Shown here one piece after another: positions 9,965 through 19,263 of a stretch of DNA of 64,000 nucleotides (its first letter is position 1; each line of letters opens with the position of its first letter). The stretch spans positions 21,561,001 through 21,625,000 of the forward strand of contig JAYKYS010000008.1 in NCBI GenBank assembly GCA_036924285.1, written 5' to 3'. The translations under genes were made by a program, and so were the position numbers. The notes under the pieces were generated by a model. The model was not told where the DNA came from and did no database searches. It was given only the letters and a program-made list of their open reading frames with translations. Origin of the DNA: Asterella californica (Eukaryota; Streptophyta; Marchantiopsida; Marchantiales; Aytoniaceae).

Positions 9965-11985
9965 TATCGTGTCGGATATTTTGTGCGTGAAGGATGTCCA
10001 GGAAAACACGAGGTTCCTGGCTGTGAAGATGCTGTGTGCCAAACAGAGACAAGACAGAGAAGAACAACCACGAAAAGGAATGCTGCGACATATACCACTC
10101 TGAAAGTATGTACACTGTCGATTCTTTCTCCAAACAGCACAAAACTGAGGAAAAGACCAGAGCGGTCTGTAACCTACTTCAGAAGCCCTAAAACAAACCC
10201 CTGAAACGCAACCCTAGTTTGAAATCGCCAAAGCGTAGCTCAAAGCAAGAGGAACTTCTCTTTGCTAACAACCAGAGCCACAACAGTATCATGCGATCCA
10301 AACCCAAGTCCAAACAACATCTACACACTAGCTGTTGGCTAAAGCTAGCTACCACAAGCCATACACAACCAACTAAGTCCTTAACGAACTCAAAAGGACG
10401 AAACCTGTAGCGAAGGAACCGAAAAAGACTTATCTGGGAACTTTCTCCTTTCGCCAAACGATCTTCAAGTGTTGATAGGGTCTCCTTCCCTGACTCCGTT
10501 GACCCAAGATACTTTCAGATCCGACTCCCGATAGTCGAGATATCGTCAATTTTCGGTCGCAGGTGACCGAACCTTCAAAAACTCCTCCCTGCGGCTTAAA
10601 ACCGCTCACACCGCACAAACGGATCTTCTAAACTGATATCCGTCTTCGCTGGTAGGTAGATCTGGCTATCCTGAACCCAACAAGACTCCAAACAAGCCGT
10701 TTGGAGTTCCCCTTGCAAAACTACTCGAGAAATTTGATCGCAGGCTACAAAAAACTGACGTAAATCGACTCCCTGCGGCTCAAATTTGCTCACCACATCC
10801 AAACTAACAATCCAATTCACTTACAGTCTTCCCCTATGCGTACATGAGGACTCCCTGATCGCGTAGACACCAAGAACAAAGAGCTTGGCTCATCGATCGC
10901 GAAGAACAATCCAATCTCAGGTCGCAGGCGATGAAAACCTGACGCAAGCGCTTCCCTGCGAGCCAATTTCTCTCACAACTCTCAAACCGCCCGATAAAAC
11001 TTTGTATCGTCTTCAATTTCCTGAAGAACTCGTTGTTCTGATCCCGATGGATCCAAGGACAGCAAGTTTGGACTCCGGAACGGTCCGAACGGTCCAACTC
11101 TCCTTCACAGATAACTGAAAACTCCAATTCTGCTCCCTGCGTCTCAATTTCTCCCAGAACACAACCCCCGATCCGTCTCTTCAAGAACCGTCTTAACCTG
11201 TGCGTAGCCTGCACAGATTTGAACCCGATGACACCTTGCGCGCGTGTATTGGACTTCCCAATTCTCCAAAACATCCACCGACAGATCATAAGAACAAGCA
11301 AGCCCCTTAAGCAGCCCCCTTGCAACAGTCTGTACGTAAGAAGTTCAACCCTCCATAATAAGAAGCAGGCCCCTTGCATCTTTGATATAACGCCTGAAGC
11401 CCTAAATACCCAATCAGCAAGTAACTAGGGGCCTAGCTTGATTTTATCTTTTTTCGAATCGCATAACTTCTTCTCTGGATGTCCAAACGAAATAAACAAG
11501 ATGCCCATGGAAAGCTGACAATGAGCTCTATCCATCTATGCGATAAAAGTAAAGATCCGAAGTTGCGTCAAAAGCTCGTAAGCTGGGGCCTAGCTTGTTT
11601 TCTCCATCTTTCGAGTCTTGTAACTTCTTCACTATGCGTCCAAACGAAGTAGACAAAGTGCCTATGGAATGCTGACAAGGAGCTCTATCCACTGGTGCGA
11701 TAAAAACGAAGATCCGAAGTGGTGTCAAAAACCCGTAAGCTGGGGCCTAGCTTATTTTCTCCATCTTTCGAGTCCTGTAACTTCTCCACTAGGCGCCCAA
11801 ACGAAGTAGACAAGATGCCTATGGAAAGCTGATAAGGAGCTCTACCCATCTATGCGATGAAAATGAAGATCTGAGATTGTGCCAAAATCTGTAAGCTGGG
11901 GCCTAGCTTGTCTTCTCATGAGTGTCTTTGGAGCGACAAGCATCGAAGTTTGTATTTCAGGTAGGAGCCGGTCCACGACACGACA
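9965..11985 (-). mobile_element. Family R solo LTR nested in another family R copy
   Basis: This 2,021-bp unit is flanked by ACGT at 9961-9964 and 11986-11989, consistent with a 4-bp target duplication. Its ends form a short inverted repeat: TATCGTGTCGG on the left, and CGACACGACA on the right, whose complement is TGTCGTGTCG. Removing it restores contiguous sequence resembling the copy at 63.7 kb. The unit contains three 156-bp tandem repeats (from 11424, 11581 and 11738, partial from 11894) and no protein domains. One LTR-like unit with a duplication and no internal region is the usual result of LTR-LTR recombination (solo LTR); a non-autonomous element is the alternative. Confidence 0.68.
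11424..11920. repeat. 156-bp tandem array in inner family R copy
   Basis: The motif AAGCTGGGGCCTAGCTT or close variants starts units at about 11424, 11581, 11738 and 11894 (periods 157, 157 and 156). Each unit also carries GAGTC(T/C)(T/C)GTAACTTCT and GACAA(G/T)GAGCTCTA(C/T)CC. There are three full copies and one partial. Confidence 0.88.
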
Positions 11986-13089
11986 ACGTACAAGCCCTTA
12001 GCTAAAGCTAGCTACCACAAGCTATACATAATCAACTACATTTCTAACGAACTCAAAAAGAGCAAAACCGTAACGAAAGACCCGAAAAAGGTCTATCTGA
12101 AAACTTTCTCTTTTCATCAAATGGTCTTCAGATGTCGATAGGGTCTTCTTTCCTGAATCCGTTGGCCCAAGAAACTTTCAGATCCCTACTCTCGACAGTA
12201 GAGATATCGATGATTTTTTATCGCAAATGACCGAACCTTCAAAAACTACTTCATGCGGCTTAAAACAACGCACACCGTCCAAACGAATCGCTTGATATAA
12301 TATCCGTCTTCTCTGGTAGGTAGATCTAGATATCTTGAATCCAAAGAGACTCCAAACAAGCCGTTTGGAGTTCCCTCGCAAAACTACGCAAGAAATTTAG
12401 TCGCAGGATGTAAAATATTAACGTAAATCGACTCCTTACGGCTCAAACTCGCTCACCACATCCAAACCAACAATCCAATCCACGTACCATCTTCTCCTAT
12501 GCGTAGGTGAAGACTCTCTGATTGCTTAGGCACCAAGAACGACGAGCTTGGCTCATCGATCGCGAAGAACAACTCAACTTCAAGTCGTAGACGAATAAAA
12601 AATTGATGTAAGCGCTTCCCTATGAGTCAATTTCACCCAGAACTCCCAAACTGTCTGATGAAACTTCGTATCGTCTTCAATTTCCTGAAGAACTCAACGT
12701 TCTGATCCCGATGGATCCAAAGAAAGCAAGTTTGAACTCCGAAACGACCGGAACGGTCCAACTCTCCTTCACTGATTACTGAAGCTCCCCAAATCTTTTC
12801 TCTACGTCTCAATTTCTCCTATAACACATTCCTCGATTCGTCTCTTCACGAACCCTCTTAACAAGTGCGTAGCCTGCACAGATTTGAACCCAACGACGTC
12901 TTGTGCGTTTGCATTGGACCTCCATATCTCTCAAACCGTCCGCTGACAAGTCGCAGATGCAAGCTAATCCTTTAAGCTGCTCCCTTAGGTCAGTCTCTGT
13001 ACGTGAAAGTTTCCTCAGATAATGAGCAACCAGACCTCTTGCGTCCTTAGTATAACTCAGGAGCTGCAAATACCCAGTCAGCAATAGTA

Positions 13090-13715
13090 AGCTAAGGCCT
13101 AGCTTGATTTTCACTTCTTCCGAATCTCATAACTTCATCACTAAGCGTCCAAATGAAGTAGACAAAGTGTCCATGGGAAGCTGACAATGAGCTCTACCCA
13201 TTCATGTAATGAAAGTGAAGATCCGAAGTTGTGCAAAAAGTATGTAAGCTCGAGCCTAGCTTGCTTTTCTCATCTTTCGAGTCTCGTAACTTCTCATTAG
13301 ACGTCCAAATGAAGTAGACGAAGTGCCCATGGAAAGGTGACAACGAGCTCCACCCATCAATGTAAAGAAAGTGAAGATCCGAAGTTGTGCAAAAAGCCCG
13401 TAAGCTGGGGCTTAGCTTACTTTTCTCATCTTTCGAGTCTCGTAACTTCTCCACTAGACGTCCAAATGAAGTAAACGAAGTGCCTATGGAAAGTTGACAA
13501 TGAGCTCTATCCATCGATGTTATGAAAGTGAAGATCTGAAGTTGCACAAAAAGCCCGTAAGCTAGGGCTTAGCTTGTTTTTCCCATCTTTGGAGTCTCAT
13601 AACTTCTTCACTAGACGTCCAAATGAAGTAGACGAAGTGCTTATGAAAAGTTGACAACTAGCTTTACCCATCGATGTAATGAAAGTGAATATCCGGAGTT
13701 GTGCAAAAAAACTCA
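13090..13715. repeat. 156-bp tandem array in outer family R copy
   Basis: Units homologous to those at 11424-11920 start at about 13090, 13247, 13403 and 13560 (periods 156-157), giving four copies against three in the inner copy. The copy number changed after the two family R copies diverged. Confidence 0.88.
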
Positions 13716-13809
13716 TGTTTGATCCTATGAGTGTCTTTGGAGCGATAATGGTAAGTATTGAAAATAGATTTTCAGATAGGAGTCGGTCACGACACGACGG
13801 TATTGCGAT

Positions 13810-13870
13810 GATTGCTTCTTCTACTCTAACTACAGTATACCCTTATGTAGTTAGAGTAGAGGAAGCAATC
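13810..13870. repeat. 24-bp-arm hairpin at the end of family R
   Basis: Arms 13810-13833 and 13847-13870 are reverse complements with one mismatch in 24, separated by a 13-nt loop. The structure lies 12 bp beyond the family R terminus at about 13798, at the junction with the purine-rich region. Confidence 0.85.
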
Positions 13871-16310
13871 ACCGACTGTGAAGCCTTGATTTTTTGTTTT
13901 TGTTAATTAATTGATTAGTGATAGAGTAAATAAGAAGAATAGGTAGTATAAGATAGAAGATAGAAATAGAAGTAATGTTAATTAGAAGTTAAATGAAGAA
14001 GATATACTGTTGAGGAATCAACTGAAGTTGCAAAGTCAATTTGGACAAAAGTTCCTTATGGATGGATCTTTTTGACGAAGAGCTTTCTAACGATATGTTG
14101 TGCAAGACAAACGGAGTCCAAATGATGAAGTTATCAAAGCTTGAAGAATCGACGAAGTCTATGAGGAATGACTTCTTCATACTTCGATCGACGAAGAACT
14201 TCACCGAACTGAGAAAACCCTAACTGCAACACGTGTGACGAAGCCATAGAGATATATAAGAGTGAAGGGTTAAGTCATTTGTCGTATCATGTGTATAGTG
14301 TTAGAGAAGACAAAGAGTATGAGAGAAAAAAATTGACAAAGAAGTTGATCCTTCGGCGAAGGTTGTTTGAAGAGAGTAATTACCTGCGAGGAAGTTCTTC
14401 AAGAAGTTTCTTAATCTTCATACTTCATTGTGTCATTTTTTGTACTTCATTACTGCTTTGTACTTCATAGATGCTAGGGATGCAAACTAAGAAATAATTG
14501 TAACTTCGAGCCCTAGATATGAGCTATGCAAGACTTCGGAGATACATGTAAGACCTCGAGGATATATGATCATCTTTCCTCTTGGTTTCATGATGATCGA
14601 TGGTGTCTTCGAAGTTGGTTCAAGAACTTCAGGTCTGTCGAGAATATCCTTCGTAGGAACCTTATGCGAGATCAGGGAACTAGACAGAGGAGAATTGAAA
14701 CTTCGTGCGGGGGATTGACAAAGCAAGCAAGGAAAAGGACATGCAGTTCGATAGTACTTCGGTGCATGCACCAGTGGAGGTGGTTCGGAGGTTTCTTTGA
14801 TTGTTCAAGTAGTTGTCTCAAGGAAGGAATGGTTATCATACAAGAGTCTTTCTCGACGCGAAGAAGCACGAAGTAGCCGATGAGATCATGACAATCTTTC
14901 GACTTGTCAAACTGACACATCTTCCTCATCGAAGAGCTCTTTGTCGATAAGAAAGCACATTGGACGAGGATTCTTCATCCATGTACAGAAGCTTTAAGCC
15001 GAAGATGATAAAGTTTACATCGGTACTTTTGTGTCAGTATTTTACATGAGGATGAGATTGATAATGGAAAAGACAAGAAGAAGTTGGGTTTTATGGATTG
15101 TCCCAAAGAAGAAGAACTTATGATCGAATTGACATCGAGGAGAGAAGTATCGATGGAGTACTTCATTGGTGGTAACTCCGCAAAGTTACCACCAACGAAG
15201 TTCTGAGGAAGCTAGAGATCGTTGATTTGGATGAGGTGGAGGAGATTAACGAAGTTACAGCACCAATGCTAAGAAGTGGACGAGAAAGATATTACGAAAA
15301 ACGTCAAGGTCTGCGTCATCAAGTTCAAAGAAGAAGATGAAGAGAAGGCGTATGGTTTGTGCTGAAGAGTTCGATAAGGAAGAAGTCGGTGTGGGGAACG
15401 AAGACGCATCAATGAAAGAGAAGAAGGAAGAGCTGGATGAGGCACAAGGAATTTCGTCTTCGGTTAAGGATGTGCATCGGTTGAGTACTTTGACGAAGTA
15501 CTTGCAGGAGGTTGAAGTACCGTTACTCTGCGCCTTGGAGGGTAATCATGGGATGTACGAGCATCTGGTAAGAAGATAGTTGAATTTGATGGAGCTCGTG
15601 CAGATGTTGCACTTCGGGAGAGGAAAATGATAGGAGGAACGTGACAATCTTCGTACTTCGATGTTAAATGCAAAGAGGTTGTTAACGGAGAAGAAGGAAG
15701 AAGTAACTCGATTGACTTCAGAGAAAGAAGAACTTTTTGGAGGAAGAAGGAGGTTGAGGAGAAAGCGGTGAAGTATAAAGTTAGTACCACAGAGGGGTTG
15801 ATAGAATTGAAGAAGAAGTTACAAGAAGCTTGTCCGCCGTGCGATCGGTATTATCAGACGGTGGCTGAGATGACGAAAGAGATAGAGAAATTGAAGATGA
15901 AGTGTACTTCGGTCGAAGAACATCAACACTTCTTCGTAGCAAGGTAGGGCAGATTAGGTAGGTGTTAGTAGCACAAGATGTAGAGGATTTCTTTGTCAAA
16001 GAATCGAGTAGTTAAGTTAGGACAGAGAGTAGTGCGAGAACTTTGAGAGGTTAGAACAACCATAGAGTTTTTGGTTAGTGAGGTAGTGAGGGAGTTAGCG
16101 TTAGGCTCTGGTGTTGTTCTTGGTTTCATTACGAGTGCAAGATCTTCATCAGTCAGTACAGATGTTCTTCCTATTTCTTAGAAAGTCAGATCTGTAGTTT
16201 CGGACGAAGTAGTATATAAGCATTCTGTTGTCTGTACTTGGGGACTCCCTCGCTCTTAATTCGTTATTTGAAATTTGTGTTCAAAGTTTACGGAGCTAGT
16301 GTGTACTTGT
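13871..16310 (+). pseudogene. Degraded coding repeat with coiled-coil remnants
   Basis: This purine-rich stretch is full of ACTTCG/CGAAG motifs and broken plus-strand frames. Readable fragments include LRSGRERYYEKRQGLRHQ near 15.27-15.33 kb, an 80-codon frame at 15337-15579 rich in glutamate and lysine, and a coiled-coil run at about 15750-15945 containing LIELKKKLQEACPPCDRYY and AEMTKEIEKLKMKC. Many stops and frameshifts separate them. A TATATAAG box at about 16211 hints at an LTR-like promoter near the right end. Ty3-1 is inserted at 16311-16314, and related purine-rich sequence continues from 25084. It is probably a degraded retroelement; the family is not identified. Confidence 0.45.
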
Positions 16311-16314
16311 GTTC
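16311..16314. other. Target site duplication of Ty3-1, left (GTTC)
   Basis: GTTC immediately precedes the TGTAACGACC start of the left LTR and recurs at 25080-25083 after the right LTR. It is four bases, as for its sister Ty3-3. Confidence 0.85.
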
Positions 16315-17230
16315 TGTAACGACCTATGTTACACATAGGAAGTTTGTCAATTAGTAAGGTGTTTAGTTATAACTAAGGGTTGAGAATGTTTATTTGCTGC
16401 CAAAGTACTTTTAGGAGGTATCAAGTTAGTCATGACTAGCTAAAAGTTAGTTATGGTTAAACTTAGCTGTACTTTTGGCAGAATTCAGATATTTGCTAAA
16501 GAGTGAGCACTACTATCTTGTCATCTTGTCTAAAAGGTAGAAAGGAGGTGGAAAGTATCTCTTATCTCCTTTTTGACTTGATATTAGTGGTTGGATTAAA
16601 GTTGTGGACTTTGTGGGCATTAAAAACAAGAAGAGATTCCACATGTTTCCTTTTTAGTGGGTCCTAGTGTAGAGGGGGGGTGGAAATTCGAGATTCCTTG
16701 AGAATATTCCAGAATCCTTCTAGAAGTTGTTGACTTTGAAGGAATAAGCCCATGTGAAAAGGTAAAAAGCCCATGTGATCAATGCTTTTACCTTAAGTAA
16801 TATTTTAGTAAAACCCGGTAAAAGTAGTTACGGCTGAGTTACCGAGGGTACCAAAGTAAAAACCTAGAATGTATAAATAGAGGAGTAGAGAAGAGCTCCT
16901 CATCCTTGTTTTCACATTGTCGTAATGACAACTTGAGTAATATAGAGAATGTGAGATATTTTTAGCATGTGAGAACTTGAGAGACGTCGTTAGAATGGAG
17001 GATTTTAGTGGATGAGATTATGGAGATTTTAGTTGATAAGTTTGTGGGTGTATGAATGAGAGTGAACTTAGCATTTTTCCCTTCAAGATTCATGGTGTGC
17101 TTCCATCAAAGCCATCAGAGGTGACCCCTGAGTGAGAGACAGGCCCGACAGTTGCAGATTCGTGGATGACGATCGTGGAGGTGGAGAGATCGGGGGGGTA
17201 GTTGATCGTTAGGACCGCGGAGGGTTTACA
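16315..17230 (+). repeat. 5' LTR of Ty3-1
   Basis: The LTR begins TGTAACGACC, ends GGGTTTACA and is 916 bp. It contains a TATA box (TATAAATA at 16872-16879), so transcription should start about 30 bases downstream. It matches the 3' LTR at all but about three positions. Confidence 0.95.
16872..16879 (+). promoter_or_regulatory. TATA box in Ty3-1 LTR
   Basis: TATAAATA lies in the middle of the 5' LTR, followed by purine-rich sequence, and is conserved in all four LTRs of Ty3-1 and Ty3-3 with at most one change. It is the likely core promoter. Confidence 0.6.
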
Positions 17231-17234
17231 TTTT

Positions 17235-17252
17235 TGGTTCCGTTGCCGGGAC
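17235..17252 (+). other. Primer-binding site, Glu-tRNA type
   Basis: TGGTTCCGTTGCCGGGAC starts four bases after the LTR end. It would pair with a tRNA ending GTCCCGGCAACGGAACCA; from memory this fits plant tRNA-Glu, whose acceptor stem begins TCCGTTG. The same site follows the 5' LTR of Ty3-3. Confidence 0.72.
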
Positions 17253-17540
17253 CTCACTTGAAGGGATCGTTGAACGATGTTTAGAGTTCAGTTCTATATT
17301 CGACAAAAGGAGATTATGAGAGAGCACATGGAGAGAACGTTGGGAGGAGAGAGAGCTAACGCGATGTTAGCAACGTTAGAACCTTTCGTGTATCCCGTAG
17401 TGATATATGACGCGTTCGAAGTCATTCTTTACATCTTGTTCACTTAGAAAGGGTTTGAGGAGAGTTGAAAGGAGGTGCAACAAGAGTTGTAGAGAAGGAG
17501 GAGAGAAAAGTTATTAGAGGAGAGAAATTTGTGAGTTTAG

Positions 17541-18020
17541 AAATTCTGCTCTCTGGAAAATTTGTACAGTCGCTGTCAACTTTTCTGTGAATTTTATTTT
17601 CCTGAGAAACTTTCCAGTGTTTTAGATTGGCTGATAACCTATCTAAGACAAAAGGAATCATAGGAAAAGGTGGTCTAGAGAGGGAGCAATGATTTTTCAA
17701 AGTTGAGGGGGTCTATTCGTGAGAGTTGAGGAATTCTGTTCTCTGGAAAAAGTTTACAGTCAGTGTCAGAGTTTCTGTGAATTTTATTTTCCTGAGAAAC
17801 TTTCCAGTGTTTTAGAGTGGCTGATAAGCTATCCAGGACAAAAGAAATCATGAGAAGATGAGGTCTGAAGAGGGAGAAAGGATTTTTCAAAGTGGAGGGG
17901 GTTGACAACCATGAGGGAATTGAAAATATACAAATTTCAGTTCTCTGAAAATTTGTACAGTCATCACCATCTCTTCTGATTAGAGAAGTTTCTGTTGAAA
18001 CTTCATGATTTAGTAGCTTG
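17541..18020 (+). repeat. Leader repeats of Ty3-1, about 190-200 bp, three copies
   Basis: The motif CTCTGGAAAA...TACAGTC recurs at 17551, 17741 and (as CTCTGAAAAT) 17943. The first two copies continue through TTTTATTTTCCTGAGAAACT to GGCTGATAA(G/C)CTAT. The distance from the TACAGTC part to GATAA is 70 nt in both. The third copy is partial. The leader precedes the coding region, where packaging and dimerisation signals of LTR elements usually lie. Confidence 0.75.
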
Positions 18021-18117
18021 GAGGTTGAGCTACTGGAGACCACAAAAATCTTGGAGAGATCTCTTACCAACTAAGAGAGATACGTTTCGGCATACAAGGA
18101 GGTCTTGAAGATACGTC

Positions 18118-18435
18118 ATGGGGAATCCAGTTCGAATGACGAGGTGGAAGAAGAGACGTTTAGGAGTTCGAACAGAGACGGAGAAGCCCAAGTTAAGTAT
18201 AGATGAGTTACGAACACGCATCTATAGCACTTGGGGTGCCCTCTTTACTCTATACGAAGAAGCTTCCGCGACAATTGGCACAGATTTGAAGAAAGTCGAG
18301 TTTAAAGCATCATTCACTATGGAGGCCACGAATGCTCCTGGTGAAATAGAGTTGGATCCTTACAAGAGTGAGTTCAAGATGTCTGTTGTGATGAGTACAA
18401 ACGAGGGTGAGGAGGATCATATCTTTGATAGTTAA
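18118..18435 (+). CDS. Leader ORF A of Ty3-1, unknown function
   Basis: A 105-codon frame with an ATG start lies in the leader about 0.9 kb after the primer site. The peptide is basic at the N-terminus (MGNPVRMTRWKKRRLGVRT), has a helical middle (LRTRIYSTWGALFTLYEEAS) and an acidic C-terminus (EGEEDHIFDS). No known domain is recognised. In the sister element Ty3-3 the corresponding frame has a TGG to TGA stop at about 55515. It may be an accessory protein, an upstream regulatory ORF, or an exon joined to ORF B by splicing. Confidence 0.45.
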   Translation: MGNPVRMTRWKKRRLGVRTETEKPKLSIDELRTRIYSTWGALFTLYEEASATIGTDLKKVEFKASFTMEATNAPGEIELDPYKSEFKMSVVMSTNEGEEDHIFDS

Positions 18436-18573
18436 TATTAGATTAGATTTTATTTCGTGTATCGCATGTATAATGCACGATTTCTAATATAAAGCTCGGA
18501 AGAGTTAAGAAAGTAATGTAGAATTATTTTCCTCTATGATATTTTGTCCACTTAATGGTTGAGAAGGTGCAAC

Positions 18574-19050
18574 ATGAGTGGAAATTCAAAAGATTGGAAA
18601 GTTAGACTTAGAAACCTTCCTCAAGGTTTAGATGTCATAGTAAGTGTCGGAGAAAGTTCGAGAGAGATTATCGTCGAGTTTGAAAACCCTAGTACTAAAC
18701 CTCAAGTAGAATCGCCGAGGAGAAGAGTAGAAACCGACTTGTGGTGTTATTTCTGTAGAGGGTTGGGACACAAAGTAGTGAATTGTCCAACTAGAATCAG
18801 AACCGAGAGAGCTAAAGGGAAGCGGGAGTTTACTGATTTGAGTCTTCGAGTGGGTCCATCGTCACCAGCGCCAATTCATCTTCTAGGCGAAGATCCTTGT
18901 CCAAGTTGTGGAGTGGGTGATCTATCAAGAGGACACAAGTGCGTCGATGTGGCCGCCCTACTTACATCCGTAGTCGAGAAGTTGGACGAGACTCAAAGAG
19001 CTGAGACGGAGAAGTTGTCGACTTCAAAGGAGGACTCGGCTGAGTTGTGA
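18574..19050 (+). CDS. Leader ORF B of Ty3-1, zinc-knuckle accessory protein
   Basis: A 158-codon frame starts at the ATG in MSGNSKDW. It contains a CX2CX4HX4C zinc knuckle (CYFCRGLGHKVVNC, about residues 56-69) and a second Cys/His cluster (CPSCGVGDLSRGHKC, near residue 105), then an acidic C-terminus. CCHC knuckles bind single-stranded nucleic acid, so an RNA chaperone or packaging role is reasonable. It ends about 210 bp before the Gag-Pol ATG, in its own frame. The equivalent frame in decayed Ty3-3 (55855-56331) is uninterrupted, with roughly equal numbers of silent and replacement changes. Gag-Pol carries its own knuckle, so this protein is additional. Exact role unknown. Confidence 0.65.
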   Translation: MSGNSKDWKVRLRNLPQGLDVIVSVGESSREIIVEFENPSTKPQVESPRRRVETDLWCYFCRGLGHKVVNCPTRIRTERAKGKREFTDLSLRVGPSSPAPIHLLGEDPCPSCGVGDLSRGHKCVDVAALLTSVVEKLDETQRAETEKLSTSKEDSAEL

Positions 19051-19263
19051 TGGAGATCGTCATTCGGATGGTGGAGAAGGCGGTGATGCGACTCAGACTC
19101 ATGATTACCTTGGGGGAAGAGATGACACAAGAGGTGTTGTTACAACCATTTCCTTTCATTTTACCTATGGTAGATTATTCGCGAATGGAATTGGTGATGT
19201 TCGTACTCTTTTAGCGAGTAGTTATTGCACGACGATTAGAAGAGTAGAAAGAGTAGTTACAAG

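Larger units (their letters stand above)
9426..13798 (-). mobile_element. Family R LTR-like element (outer copy), interrupted
   Basis: The outer copy consists of 9426-9964 and 11986-13798, split by a second copy of the same family. Read on the minus strand it starts near TCGTGTCGTGA and ends near CACGATAA, giving short inverted ends (TATCGTG on the plus strand at 9426). The halves rejoin to match the single copy at 63396-64000 across the break (CCAAACAACATTC then ACGTACAAGC). It holds four units of a 156-bp array and an extra segment of about 180 bp near 9520-9715. No Pol domain is present, so it is best read as a solo LTR or long non-autonomous element. No clear target duplication was found for the outer copy. 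Confidence 0.6.

Noticed and set aside
11424..13715. CRISPR-like array
   Set aside because: The units are contiguous 156-bp tandem repeats without unique spacers, in a eukaryotic retroelement.
17675..18070. Minus-strand frames in the Ty3 leaders (also 54893-55351)
   Set aside because: They lie antisense to the leader repeats, repeat internally because of the tandem units and show no domain; they are shadows of the repeat.
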